This document shows, piece by piece, positions 9,598-19,699 of a DNA stretch of 64,000 bases. How positions within the stretch are numbered: position 1 is the stretch's first letter; each line of letters opens with the position of its first letter. The stretch spans positions 1 to 64,000 of the forward strand of contig CAKZJB010000006.1 in assembly GCA_936940865.1 (NCBI GenBank), in the 5' to 3' direction. Below the pieces are notes generated by a model. The model was given only the letters and a program-made list of their open reading frames with translations, was not told where the DNA came from and did no database searches. Source of the stretch: an uncultured Asticcacaulis sp. (GTDB lineage Bacteria; Pseudomonadota; Alphaproteobacteria; Caulobacterales; Caulobacteraceae). Both the position numbers and the translations under genes were made by a program.

Positions 9598-10637
9598 GCG
9601 CCGACAGTCCAAAGCCCCACGCGCCCGTCACCGCGCCCGCGCGCTGGTACAGCGATCCCGAGCGCTGGCCTCTGGAAAAGCAGGCCATCTTCGCGGCCAA
9701 CTGGCAGTTCCTGGGCCACGAAAGCGATCTGCCGGTGCCGGGCGCGTGGCGTGCCGACGTCCTGGCGGGGTTCCCCGTCATCGTCGTGCGCGATATGGCG
9801 GGCGAGATCCGCGCCTTCCATAATGTCTGCCGCCATCGCGCCGGCCCGCTCAATGTCGAGGAAACCGGAGTATGCGACGGCTATCTGACCTGCCGTTACC
9901 ACGGCTGGAAATACGCGCTCGATGGGCGCTTACGGCTGGCGCGCGATTTCGGGCCGGCGGCCGACTTCGACCCGCGCGAATTCGGCCTGTTTCCCGTGCG
10001 CGTCGCCACCTGGCGCGGGCTGATCTTTGCCTGCGTGGGTGAGGGCGCGCCGGACCTCGAAGTCTTGCTGAAGCCGCTTGACACGCGCCTCCGCGACGCA
10101 GACTGGTCCGGCCTGAAGGTGGGATTGCGCCGGGCGCACACGCTGAATTGCAATTGGAAGACCTATGTCGAGAACTATCTCGAAGGCTATCACGTGCCGG
10201 ACGTCCACCCAGGGCTAAACGCCGAGATTCGCGCCGAGGAATACCGCGTGACGGTCGATGGCCATGTCGTGCTGCACGACGCGCCGCCGCGCTCGCCGGA
10301 CGCCGTCTATGACGGGCTGTGGGCGTGGCTGTGGCCCAATATCGGGGTCAACGTCTATAATGAAGGCCTGATGATCGAGCGCATGACGCCGCTCGGTCAC
10401 GCGCAGACGCGGCTCGACTATATCTATCTGACGCCGGGCGGCGTGCCCGTGCCGAATGCGACCCTGACCATGTCGGACCAGGTCACTGCCGAGGACATCT
10501 GGATCGCCGAGCGCGTCCAGCAGAACCTCGACGCCGGCGTCTACCAGACCGGCCGGCTGTCGCCGAAGCACGAGATCGCCGTCGCGGCCTTCCAGGGATG
10601 GGTGGCTTCTTGTACATCCCCGTGCCCTGAAGCCTAG
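9594..10637 (+). CDS. Rieske non-heme iron oxygenase alpha subunit (choline/glycine-betaine monooxygenase-like)
   Basis: Rieske motif CRHRAGPLNVE...CRYHGWKY; ENYLEGYHVPDVHPGLN iron-ligand region; ATGA overlap with the permease stop. Confidence 0.88.
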   Translation: MSADSPKPHAPVTAPARWYSDPERWPLEKQAIFAANWQFLGHESDLPVPGAWRADVLAGFPVIVVRDMAGEIRAFHNVCRHRAGPLNVEETGVCDGYLTCRYHGWKYALDGRLRLARDFGPAADFDPREFGLFPVRVATWRGLIFACVGEGAPDLEVLLKPLDTRLRDADWSGLKVGLRRAHTLNCNWKTYVENYLEGYHVPDVHPGLNAEIRAEEYRVTVDGHVVLHDAPPRSPDAVYDGLWAWLWPNIGVNVYNEGLMIERMTPLGHAQTRLDYIYLTPGGVPVPNATLTMSDQVTAEDIWIAERVQQNLDAGVYQTGRLSPKHEIAVAAFQGWVASCTSPCPEA

Positions 10638-10654
10638 CGAAGGGCGGCTTTTTT

Positions 10655-10840
10655 TCTCCTCCCCATCTTTGATGGGGAGGGGGACCGCGAAGCGGTGGAG
10701 GGGATCCTTGCTTACTTTGGAACCGGAAAAGAAAGCAAGAAACCCCACCACCACATCTCCTTCGCTATCGCTGTCGCGATAACTCAGTCGTGCGGTCCCC
10801 CTCCCCATTTTCTTCGAAAACGGGGAGGTACAAGAAGGGA
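10655..10840. repeat. Compound intergenic palindromic repeat (short-form + inverted long-form unit)
   Basis: ctccccatctttgatggggagggggaccgcgaagcggtggagggg followed by inverted gaaagcaagaaaccccaccaccacatc...cagtcgtgcggtccccctccccattttcttcgaaaacggggaggta. Confidence 0.85.
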
Positions 10841-10841
10841 C

Positions 10842-11312
10842 TTACCGGCGATCCATCACTTCGACAAAGGCGTCGATCTCGACGGCGAAGCCGAGCGGAA
10901 TCTTGTACATGCCCACAGCCGAGCGGGCGTGGCGGCCCGCGTCGCCCAGCACGGCGACCATCAGGTCCGAACAGCCGTTGATGACCTGCGGGATGTCGTA
11001 GAAATCCGGTCCCGCCTGGACGAAGGCGTTGAGCTTGATCACGCGCACGACATTGTCGAGGTCGCCGCCGGCTGCCGCCTTCATCTGCGCCAGAAGATTC
11101 AGGCCGCACAGGCGCGCGGCCTCGACACCTTCCTCGACGGTCACGTCGACGCCCAGCGTGCCCTTGATGCGGCCCGAACCGTCGTTCGACAGCTGGCCGG
11201 AAATATGGACGTGGTTGCCCGTGCGCACGAAGGGCACATAGTTGGCGACCGGCGCGGTCGGCGTCGGCAGGACCAGGCCCAGGGCTTTGAGACGCTCTTC
11301 GCTTTTCGACAT
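10842..11312 (-). CDS. RidA family protein
   Basis: FVRTGNHVHISGQLSND...NLLAQMKAAAGGDLDNVVRVIKLNAFVQ. Confidence 0.9.
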   Translation of the reverse strand: MSKSEERLKALGLVLPTPTAPVANYVPFVRTGNHVHISGQLSNDGSGRIKGTLGVDVTVEEGVEAARLCGLNLLAQMKAAAGGDLDNVVRVIKLNAFVQAGPDFYDIPQVINGCSDLMVAVLGDAGRHARSAVGMYKIPLGFAVEIDAFVEVMDRR

Positions 11313-11686
11313 GATGACTTCCTGAAATTGAGGCCGGATTGCCGGCGGAATGCCGCCTTATAGCCCATTGCGCGCGTCAGGAAAGCTATCCGTTCCGGTG
11401 AGTCGCGGACTCCTGCCGCGAGAGCGTAAAGGAAACCCTAAAGGACGTGAAAAAGCCTTATATACTAACGTTTTGCTAAGGTTTCGCGAGCCCCATTTTT
11501 ACCTCTTGTTATCTTCCCTTTCACCTCACCTTAAGACTAGGCCTGTAGAAGTCTGGGGCACAAGGCGGCGAATCCGGGCTGGCGCCCGATTCGACAAGAC
11601 ATCAGGCTTCGTGTCGGTTCGGAAACGGACAGACATGGCGCAATCGAGGTGAAGGCACTATGTTTTCGGGGCCAAAGGTTGTCGAT

Positions 11687-12055
11687 ATGACCAACAAGAA
11701 AGTCCTCATCGTCGAGGACAACGAACTGAACATGAAGCTTTTCCATGACCTGCTCGACGCGCAGGGCTATGAGACGCTTCAGACCGGTGAAGGTCTGTCG
11801 GCCCTGACGCTTGCCCGCCAGCATCGGCCCGACCTGATCCTGATGGATATCCAGTTGCCCGAAATCTCCGGCCTTGAAGTCACCAAGTGGCTCAAGGAGG
11901 ACGACGAGTTGTCGCACATTCCCGTAGTTGCCGTGACGGCGTTCGCCATGAAGGGCGACGAGGAGCGTATTCGCGACGGCGGCTGCGAAGCCTATATTTC
12001 CAAGCCGATCTCGGTGACGCACTTCCTCGAAACGGTCCGCCGCTATCTCGGATAG
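11687..12055 (+). CDS. divK: Cell-cycle response regulator DivK
   Basis: [122 protein letters not shown] closely matches Caulobacter DivK as I recall it. Confidence 0.95.
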   Translation: MTNKKVLIVEDNELNMKLFHDLLDAQGYETLQTGEGLSALTLARQHRPDLILMDIQLPEISGLEVTKWLKEDDELSHIPVVAVTAFAMKGDEERIRDGGCEAYISKPISVTHFLETVRRYLG

Positions 12056-12063
12056 GCCGTAAA

Positions 12064-13431
12064 ATGACTGCGCGCGTCCTCATCGTCGACGATATCCCGG
12101 CCAATGTGCGCCTGCTCCAGGCCAAGCTCGAGGCCGACTATTACGACGTCATCACCGCCGGCAACGGCGAGGCGGGGATAGAGACCGCCATCGAGGAGCA
12201 GCCGGACATCATCCTGCTGGACGTCATGATGCCGGGCGTCGACGGCTACGAGGTCTGCCGGCAGCTCAAGCACCATCCAGAAACCCGCCACATCCCGATC
12301 ATCCTTCTGACCGCGCTCGACGGGCGCGAGGACCGTTTGTCGGGGCTGGAAGCCGGCGCCGACGACTTTCTGACCAAGCCGGTCGACGACATCATCCTGA
12401 TGGCGCGGCTGAAGGCCCTGGTCCGCCTCAAGCAGATGGTCGACGACCTCAGGCAGCGCGAAGCCTCTTCGCGCCGCGCGGGGCTGTCGGGCGAAGACCT
12501 TTATAACCGCCAGATTTCCGCCACCGGCAACGTCCTGATTCTCGATGACAACGAGCGCCAGGGCGAGCGGCTGATGCTGCAACTGGGGCATGACCACCGC
12601 TGCGCCTATGTGACCGATCCGGCCGAGGCCCTGAAGATCGCCGCGGGGCGCGTCGACCTCGTCGTGCTCAACATGACGGCCAGGGCCTTCGACCCGTTGC
12701 GCTGGGTGGCGCAGTTGCGCTCGTCCGAACCGACGCGCCACCGTCCGGTGCTGGGCATCTACAATCCAGACGACCGCAAGGCGCTGCTGAAGGCGCTCGA
12801 CCTCGGCGTCAACGATGTGGCGCCCAAGCCGCTCGACATGCAGGAACTGCTGGCGCGCGCTAAGACGCAGATCCGCCGCAAGCGATACAGCGACTTCCTG
12901 CGCGATTCGCTGGACCGCAGCCTGGAACTTGCGGTGACCGACGCCCTGACGGGGCTGAACAACCGCCGTTTCCTCGATCACCAGCTGAACCTCGCCATGG
13001 CCCGGCATAACCGCGGCGGTGCGCCGTGTTCGCTGCTGCTGCTCGATATCGACTTCTTCAAGCGTGTAAACGACACCTACGGCCACGACGCGGGCGACGA
13101 GGTGATCAAGGAGTTCGCCCGGCGTTTAAGCCTCAATGTCCGCGCCATCGACCTGCCATGCCGCTTCGGCGGAGAGGAATTCGTGGTGCTGATGCCGGAT
13201 ACCGAAAGCGCGGATGCGGTGAAAATCGCCGAGCGCGTGCGTCAGCAGGTCGCGGAAGCGCCGTTCACGCTTTCGGACGGGCGCAAGCTCAATGTCACCG
13301 TATCGGTGGGGGTGGCGACGTCGCAAGGTCTTGGCGACCTGCCGGAAGCCGTAATGAAACGGGCCGACGAAGGCGTCTACGAGGCCAAGTCAGCGGGCCG
13401 AAACCGCGTGGTTATTCGCGTCGCGGCGTAG
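12064..13431 (+). CDS. pleD: Response regulator/diguanylate cyclase PleD (REC-REC-GGDEF)
   Basis: MTARVLIVDDIPANVRLLQAKLEADYYDVITA...; CRFGGEEFVVLMPDT (GGEEF); adjacent to divK. Confidence 0.95.
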   Translation: MTARVLIVDDIPANVRLLQAKLEADYYDVITAGNGEAGIETAIEEQPDIILLDVMMPGVDGYEVCRQLKHHPETRHIPIILLTALDGREDRLSGLEAGADDFLTKPVDDIILMARLKALVRLKQMVDDLRQREASSRRAGLSGEDLYNRQISATGNVLILDDNERQGERLMLQLGHDHRCAYVTDPAEALKIAAGRVDLVVLNMTARAFDPLRWVAQLRSSEPTRHRPVLGIYNPDDRKALLKALDLGVNDVAPKPLDMQELLARAKTQIRRKRYSDFLRDSLDRSLELAVTDALTGLNNRRFLDHQLNLAMARHNRGGAPCSLLLLDIDFFKRVNDTYGHDAGDEVIKEFARRLSLNVRAIDLPCRFGGEEFVVLMPDTESADAVKIAERVRQQVAEAPFTLSDGRKLNVTVSVGVATSQGLGDLPEAVMKRADEGVYEAKSAGRNRVVIRVAA

Positions 13432-14928
13432 ATCGACATTGCCTGTGGCCGAGGCGGCGACCAGGATGTCCAGTACGTGTCCGGGGCGATCGTAAACCCA
13501 GATCTCCGATCCCGGGCAGCCGTAGGTCCGGTCCGGCGCCCCGTAGGCGGCCAGGATCGACGGAGAATGCAGCTTCGCCATGACGATGAAGTTGAATGGG
13601 GCCGGTTCCGCCGGGCGGGCGATGTCGTGCGTGTACCAATAGGGATCATTGCCCCAGAGGTAGGGCTGGCCGATTACATTGACCTGCTCGACCTGCCGGC
13701 GGAAGCCGGATGACACGCTCACGGGGCGGGCAAGATCGTAGGCCGCCAGGCCCGCCCTGAGGCCTGCCTCGGGAGCCAGTCGGTCGATACAGGCTTCGAT
13801 CGGCAGGCGCCACGACAGGATGGGGGCGGCGAATTGGCCCGCCGCGGCCGCCATGGCCGAGCCGGCCGCGAGACTCAACGCGGCGACGATCGTCACGACC
13901 GTCCGGAACGCCCGAACGAGGGCGGCGGCCAGCGCGATCAGCGGCCAGACGTACAAGGGCAAAAGATAACGGACGCATGTGTCGTCGTGGTAGAAATACA
14001 CGAACAGCGGAATGGGGGCCGCCAGGGCGGTCATGATGAACAGGCGCCCGGCGTCGAGCCGCCCGCGCCAGGCTCTTGCGGCCAGAAGGCCGAGATAGGC
14101 CAGAGCCGGCACCAGCATGATCGCGTTGATTTCGGGGCGCAGAAGGTCGTGCCACATGAGCGCGTCGTTGGCGCTCCATTCGGCGAAAGTCTGGTTGTAG
14201 GTCTTCTGGATGAACATCAGGCCGGGCAGCAGATAGCCGGCCAGCGCGATTATCAGGGTGCGCAGGTGAGGGGACGCCGCCGCTTCCAGGGCCCTGAGCG
14301 AGGCCGGACGTTCGGCCAGGACTGCGCTGCCGAGAAGCGGAATGACGCCGTAGACCAGGAACAGCGGATCGCAGACGCAGCCGGCAAAGGCGATGATCAT
14401 CTCGGCGCGCCGGCGCCCGCGCAGCAGAAACAGCCCGAGCGACATCAGGAAGGGCCCGGAGTGCGTCACGGGCATCATCATCAGGTCGTAGGCGATATAG
14501 GTCCGCCCAGTGAGATGCGCGGCCGTTGCCGCGACATTGAAAAGGGCCGCCACTGCCAGGGCCGAAGGGAGCACGGCGGTTTGCGCCAGTCTGGCGGCGC
14601 ACAGGCCGCCGAGCGCATAGAAGGCGCCGAGGGAGATGACAGCATAGGTCAGCGTCACCTGGCGCGGATCGGCCAGGACAAAAGCCAGGAGGTGATAGAC
14701 GAACTGGTCGGGAAACAGGCTGTCGACTCGCGGCTGCTGGAAGGTGAACCAGCCCCACGGCCTGTGGAGAAGGTTCCAGTGCTGGCTGGCCGGCAGCTGA
14801 AGATCGCTTGAAAACACTGTGTCGAGCGCCGGCCCGCGCAGATAGAAAAAGACCGGCAGGCAGAGGGTCGCCAGAAGGAGGCTTGTGAAAAGCAGGGGTC
14901 TGGCGGCGCGATAAAGGAGAAGAGGCAT
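13390..14928 (-). CDS. Polytopic membrane protein of unknown function
   Basis: Long hydrophobic ORF (524 aa by track, start 14964; MPLLLYRAARPLLFTSLLLATLCLPVFFYLRG at 14928 also possible); 3' end overlaps pleD by 42 bp. Confidence 0.7.
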   Translation of the reverse strand: MPLLLYRAARPLLFTSLLLATLCLPVFFYLRGPALDTVFSSDLQLPASQHWNLLHRPWGWFTFQQPRVDSLFPDQFVYHLLAFVLADPRQVTLTYAVISLGAFYALGGLCAARLAQTAVLPSALAVAALFNVAATAAHLTGRTYIAYDLMMMPVTHSGPFLMSLGLFLLRGRRRAEMIIAFAGCVCDPLFLVYGVIPLLGSAVLAERPASLRALEAAASPHLRTLIIALAGYLLPGLMFIQKTYNQTFAEWSANDALMWHDLLRPEINAIMLVPALAYLGLLAARAWRGRLDAGRLFIMTALAAPIPLFVYFYHDDTCVRYLLPLYVWPLIALAAALVRAFRTVVTIVAALSLAAGSAMAAAAGQFAAPILSWRLPIEACIDRLAPEAGLRAGLAAYDLARPVSVSSGFRRQVEQVNVIGQPYLWGNDPYWYTHDIARPAEPAPFNFIVMAKLHSPSILAAYGAPDRTYGCPGSEIWVYDRPGHVLDILVAASATGNVDLRRDANNHAVSAR

Positions 14929-14978
14929 ATCGTATCCGAATCGTTTCGGCATACTAGACGCCAAAATGTTTCGGACAC

Positions 14979-15023
14979 GAAAAAGCCGCGCCGAGTTTTT
15001 GGGGGGACTCGAAGGCGCGGCTT
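14979..15023 (-). terminator. Rho-independent terminator downstream of rpmG
   Basis: aaaaAGCCGCGCC...GGCGCGGCTt; minus strand reads GCCGCGCC-loop-GGCGCGGCTTTTTC. Confidence 0.75.
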
Positions 15024-15086
15024 CCGTACGTCCGTGAGCGAGGGGGGGGGGAAGCTCACAGACCGTCTTGATACGAAGAAAGGATC

Positions 15087-15254
15087 CTACTTGATCTTGC
15101 CTTCGCGGAATTCGACGTGCTTGCGCACGACCGGATCGTACTTCTTCAGGACCATCTTTTCGGTCTTGGTGCGGGCGTTCTTCTTGGTGACGTAGAAGAA
15201 GCCGGTGTCAGCCGTCGAGTTCAGACGGATCTTGATCGAAGCTGGCTTAGCCAT
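15087..15254 (-). CDS. rpmG: 50S ribosomal protein L33
   Basis: Translated from minus strand, not in ORF track: [55 protein letters not shown]. Confidence 0.96.
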   Translation of the reverse strand: MAKPASIKIRLNSTADTGFFYVTKKNARTKTEKMVLKKYDPVVRKHVEFREGKIK

Positions 15255-15460
15255 GACGGAGTGTCCCTAACAAAATGCGGTGCGGCGCGCGAGACGCTCC
15301 CGCGCGTTGAATTGAGAGGCGCGGAAAATACTCACCATTGCCGCGAAGTCAATGGCCAATCCGGGCCAGAAGGCGATTTTTATGTCGAATATCGGACAGC
15401 GGGCCGTCTTGATGACGCATTCGCAGATTAGGCATGACGACGCAAGATGAGGACAAGGCG

Positions 15461-16045
15461 ATGAAGCGCTGGGCGGCAATTATACTTGGAGTGGCGCTGG
15501 CGGGGCCGGCGATGGCGCAAACGCCGGCGGCGCCGGCCGGGTCCCAGGCATCCGATGAGGGACCGCCGCGGCTTTACCAGGCCGACAAGGCCATCGCGGT
15601 CAAGGCGCCGGCGGGCCAGAGCCGGTCGGTGCAGACCGATTCGCTGGGCAGCGTGCGCAAGATCGTCGTGACCCTGAGCTTCGGATGCGCCGAAGCCACC
15701 TGCTCGGACTCAAGCTACGAACTGGCGATCAAGGGGAGTGGCGGACAGGACGCCGTATTCGACGTCACGGGGCAGGGCGGCAAGCTGATCGGCCGTGTGG
15801 CGCGATCGGACGGCGCTGGCAACCAGGCGCTGATCGGCACGCCCAAGGCGGGCGAAACCTACGACCTGCGCATTTCGTGGAGCGACGGCAACCGCGTAAC
15901 CTTCGACCTTTACCGCCACGACGGTTCCGGCCGCGACCTGATGGAAAGCCACGACGTGCAGCTGTCCTCACCTGTGGATACGCTGTCGATGCGGGTAACC
16001 AGCGGGGAGCTGCAGGTTAGCAAGCAGGTCTATACGTTCAGATAG
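15461..16045 (+). CDS. Secreted hypothetical protein
   Basis: Signal peptide MKRWAAIILGVALAGPAMAQTPAAPAG; no recognised family. Confidence 0.65.
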   Translation: MKRWAAIILGVALAGPAMAQTPAAPAGSQASDEGPPRLYQADKAIAVKAPAGQSRSVQTDSLGSVRKIVVTLSFGCAEATCSDSSYELAIKGSGGQDAVFDVTGQGGKLIGRVARSDGAGNQALIGTPKAGETYDLRISWSDGNRVTFDLYRHDGSGRDLMESHDVQLSSPVDTLSMRVTSGELQVSKQVYTFR

Positions 16046-16067
16046 GTGCGGGCGAAGATCCCTTTCG

Positions 16068-16262
16068 GCCCTCCCCGTTTACGGGGAGGGGGGACCACGC
16101 GAAGCGTGGTGGGCGGGGCTTTTTCTTAGTCCCCACTCCGACCGCAATATATTTTCATGAGACAGACCGCGCTTTTGCTGAAGCAACGAGTTCATCGTCG
16201 TCTAAGGCAAAGCCCCGCCCACCGCTTCGCGGTCCCCCCTCCCCATAAATGGGGAGGGCGAT
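16068..16262. repeat. Pair of oppositely oriented intergenic repeat units
   Basis: cctccccgtttacggggaggggggaccacgcgaagcgtggtgggcggggct ... agccccgcccaccgcttcgcggtcccccctccccataaatggggaggg. Confidence 0.85.
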
Positions 16263-16277
16263 TCGTGCTGTCTGCTT

Positions 16278-18611
16278 CTACCGCCGCTTTTTCTTCGACT
16301 TTGCGTTCTTGACGCCATAGCCCGGACCGGCGGGCTTTTTGCCCGGACGGCCGCGCTCGGGCCCTTTGCCTGACCGTGCGCGTACCCCAAGCCGAGGGCG
16401 CGGCGCCGAAGGATCGGCCTTTTCCGGCTCGCTCAGCATCCTGAACACAAGCCCGCCGGTGATCGGCATGGCCTCGGCCAGTTCGACCTCGACCGCTGTA
16501 CCCAGCCGCCAGCGCGTGCCCGAACGCTCGCCGATCAGGGCGTGCTGAACATCGTCGTGGACGTAGTAGTCGTCACGCAGGGTCGAGACCGGCACGATGC
16601 CGTCGGCGCCCGTATCGTCGAGCTTTACGAACAGGCCGAAGCGCGTGACGCCGGTGATGCGGCCCCGGAAGCTGGCGCCGACCTTGTCGTGCAGGTAGGC
16701 CGCGATATAGCGCTCTATGGCCTCGCGCTCGGCCTGCATCGAGCGCCGCTCGGTGGCGGTGATGTGCTCCGCCGTGTCGGACAGCGTCTTGATCTCGTAA
16801 TCGCTCAGGCCGTCGTCGCCCAGCCTGAGCGCGCGGATCAGCGCCCGGTGCACGACCAGGTCGGCATAGCGGCGGATCGGCGAGGTAAAGTGCGCATAGC
16901 GGTCGAGATTGAGACCGAAGTGGCCGTAGTTCTCGGCGCTGTAATGGGCCTGCATCTGGGTGCGAAGAACGACTTCGTTGATGATCTCGGCGTTCGGTCC
17001 GTCCTTCTGGGCGTCGAGCAGGGCATTGAACCGCTCGGTACGCGGCGGCTCGCCCTTGTTCCACGGCAGGCCCAGTGTCCCCAGGAAGTCCGCCAGGTTC
17101 TGCACCTTTTCCAGGCTCGGCGCCTCGTGGACGCGGTAGATCAGAGGGGTTTTGTGCTTTTCCAGGGTCTCGGCGGCCGAGACGTTGGCCTGGATCATCA
17201 TCTCCTCGATCAGCTGGTGCGCTTCCAGGCTGATGCGCGGTTCGATCCTGGTGACGTTGCCGTCCTTGTCGAGATGGACCCGGCGCTCCGGCGAGCTGAT
17301 ATGCAGGGGCTGGCGGGCATTGCGCCCGCGCGTAAGACACGCGTGCGCCGCCCACAGCGGCTTCAGCAGCGTATCGAGGATCGGCTGTGTCTTGTCGTCC
17401 GGCGTGCCGTCGATGGCGGTCTGGGCCTGCTCGTAAGACAGCTTGGCGGCCGAACGCATCAGGCCGCGCACGAAGGTATGGCTTTTCTTGACGCCGTGAA
17501 CGTCGAAGACCATGCGCACGGCCATGGTGGCGCGGTTCTCGCCTTCCTGAAGGCTGCACAGGCCGGACGAGAGGACGTGCGGCAGCATGGGCTCGACGCG
17601 GTCGGGGAAGTAGGTCGAATTGCCCTTGTCGCGGGCGTCGCGGTCGAGCGACGAGCCCGAGGTGACGTAAGAAGCGACGTCGGCGATGGCGACCCAGACG
17701 ACGTGGCCGCCGATATTGTCGGGCGAGTCGTCGGCATGGGCGTAGACGGCGTCGTCGTGGTCCTTGGCGTCGGCCGGATCGATGGTAACGAAGGGAAGGT
17801 CGCGCAGGTCCGTGCGGCCGCCAAGCTCGGGCGCACTTGCCGCCTTGGCTTCGGTCTCGGTCGAGGTCTGGAAGCCGGTCGGCAGGCCATGGCTGTGGAT
17901 CGCCATGATCGAGGCGATCCTGGGGCTGTCCTCGCGGCCGACGACCTCGACCAGACGAACGGGCTTGGGGCCATAGCGGTGCGCGCCGCCGACGGGTGAG
18001 GCGACGACGACGTCGCCGTCATTAAGCGCGTCGAGCCCCGGTCCGGTCAGGGCGAAGCTGTCCTTTTCCTTGCGGCTGACGCTTTCCAGGCGGATGTCGC
18101 CGCGTTTGCCCTTGCGCACGACGCCCACCAGACGCGGCGCGCCCTGGTCGAGAATCTTGATCAGGTGCGCCACCCAGCCGTCCGACGTCGATTCGAAACG
18201 GACATAGATGCGGTCGCCGATCCTGGGCGGCGTCTGGGCCAGCGATTTTTTCAGCGGCGCCAGGCGCGCCAGCGGCGCTTTGCGCTCGTTGCGGTCGCGG
18301 CCGGTCGACGGTGCGCCCCACTGACACCACAGTTCGCCGTCGACATCCTGCTCGGTGACCTCGGCGACACCGGTTTCGGGCAGGCTCAGCAGCGGCGCGA
18401 ACGACTTGCGGCCGCGTTTGTCCAGTTTGCCGGCCTCGGCGAGTGCTTTCAGGCGTTGGCGTAACAGACGGCGCTCTTCGCCCTTCAGGCCGTACATGCG
18501 GGCCAGGTCGGACAGGTCGAGTTCGCGCTGCGACTGGAGCGCTTTCAAAAGGGTTTCGTCGTCGGGCAGGCCGGCGGGAAGTCTCGTCTTTTCGATTTTG
18601 GGTTTTTTCAT
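16278..18611 (-). CDS. rnr: Ribonuclease R
   Basis: DLRDLPFVTIDPADAKDHDDAVYA; RNB domain plus C-terminal S1-like region. Confidence 0.93.
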   Translation of the reverse strand: MKKPKIEKTRLPAGLPDDETLLKALQSQRELDLSDLARMYGLKGEERRLLRQRLKALAEAGKLDKRGRKSFAPLLSLPETGVAEVTEQDVDGELWCQWGAPSTGRDRNERKAPLARLAPLKKSLAQTPPRIGDRIYVRFESTSDGWVAHLIKILDQGAPRLVGVVRKGKRGDIRLESVSRKEKDSFALTGPGLDALNDGDVVVASPVGGAHRYGPKPVRLVEVVGREDSPRIASIMAIHSHGLPTGFQTSTETEAKAASAPELGGRTDLRDLPFVTIDPADAKDHDDAVYAHADDSPDNIGGHVVWVAIADVASYVTSGSSLDRDARDKGNSTYFPDRVEPMLPHVLSSGLCSLQEGENRATMAVRMVFDVHGVKKSHTFVRGLMRSAAKLSYEQAQTAIDGTPDDKTQPILDTLLKPLWAAHACLTRGRNARQPLHISSPERRVHLDKDGNVTRIEPRISLEAHQLIEEMMIQANVSAAETLEKHKTPLIYRVHEAPSLEKVQNLADFLGTLGLPWNKGEPPRTERFNALLDAQKDGPNAEIINEVVLRTQMQAHYSAENYGHFGLNLDRYAHFTSPIRRYADLVVHRALIRALRLGDDGLSDYEIKTLSDTAEHITATERRSMQAEREAIERYIAAYLHDKVGASFRGRITGVTRFGLFVKLDDTGADGIVPVSTLRDDYYVHDDVQHALIGERSGTRWRLGTAVEVELAEAMPITGGLVFRMLSEPEKADPSAPRPRLGVRARSGKGPERGRPGKKPAGPGYGVKNAKSKKKRR

Positions 18612-18653
18612 CCCGCCCGGTGTACAGGTTTCGCGGGATATTTCCTAGTAACG

Positions 18654-19559
18654 CTATTGCGCTTTGCGCATCCGGCTCCATTCCGCCAGCACAATGCCGG
18701 CGCAGACGAGGCTCAGGGCCACGACGTGGAAGCCGTGGAGCGGGGCGCGCAGCAGGACGACCGACAGCACGACCCCGAAGATGGGCAAGAGGTTGATGAA
18801 CAGCCCGGCACGGTTGGCGCCGATCAGCTCGATGCCGGCGACATAGGTGGCCGACGCCACCAGGGCGACCAGCAGCGCCGCATAGAGCGTCACGCCCCAG
18901 CCAATGGCGTCGGGAGGGCCGAAGGGATGGATCGCGTATTTCCACGCCAGGAACGGCAGGCAGGTCAGGGCTGCCGCCACGCACGGCACGGCCAGCAGGC
19001 TTTGCCAGTGGAGCGGCGGCTTCCATTTCAGCCCGACCGTGTAGCCGGCGTAGACGATGACGGCCAGAAGCATCAGGGCGTCGCCCAGATTGAGCTGAAG
19101 CTTCAGGAGTTGGCCGATGTCGCCGTGGGCGGCGGTGACCAGCACACCGGCGAAGGTCAGGGCGAAGCCAGCCAGTTGCGCGGTGGTGGCGCGCGTGCGG
19201 AACAGCAGGTAGTTGCCGATGAAGATGGCGAACGGAATGCCGGCCTGTTCGATCATGACATTGACGACGCCGGTCTCGGTCAAGGCCGTATAGAGGAGCA
19301 TGTTGAAGACGGCGAAGCCCGATGCGCCGTAGGCCAGCAGGACCGGCCAATGCCTGCGGATGACGGGCCAGTCGGCGCGCAGGCGTTTCCTCGACAGGGC
19401 CACGATGACGACGGCGGCGATGCCCCAGCGCAACGTGGTCAGCAGCACCGGATCGACATGGCCCGCGCCGATCTTGCCGGCGACGCTGTTGCCGGCCCAC
19501 AAAAGCGTCGTGAGGATCAGCAGGGCGTAGGCGCGGACGGTGTCGGAGCGGGACGGCAT
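18654..19559 (-). CDS. DMT (EamA) family transporter
   Basis: ILTTLLWAGNSVAGKIGAG...VGLKWKPPLHWQS; ten-TM-like profile. Confidence 0.88.
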   Translation of the reverse strand: MPSRSDTVRAYALLILTTLLWAGNSVAGKIGAGHVDPVLLTTLRWGIAAVVIVALSRKRLRADWPVIRRHWPVLLAYGASGFAVFNMLLYTALTETGVVNVMIEQAGIPFAIFIGNYLLFRTRATTAQLAGFALTFAGVLVTAAHGDIGQLLKLQLNLGDALMLLAVIVYAGYTVGLKWKPPLHWQSLLAVPCVAAALTCLPFLAWKYAIHPFGPPDAIGWGVTLYAALLVALVASATYVAGIELIGANRAGLFINLLPIFGVVLSVVLLRAPLHGFHVVALSLVCAGIVLAEWSRMRKAQ

Positions 19560-19699
19560 GGCCTTTCAATGCCCGCGAAACCGGTCATGGGCAAGGCCTG
19601 TGACCCGAAAACCGCCACGGATACACTTTATCACGGCGTGCGGTAGCAATCGTCACGAAACCGGTGTACGGCGCCGCGGTATGTTTTGAGGAGGCCGCG

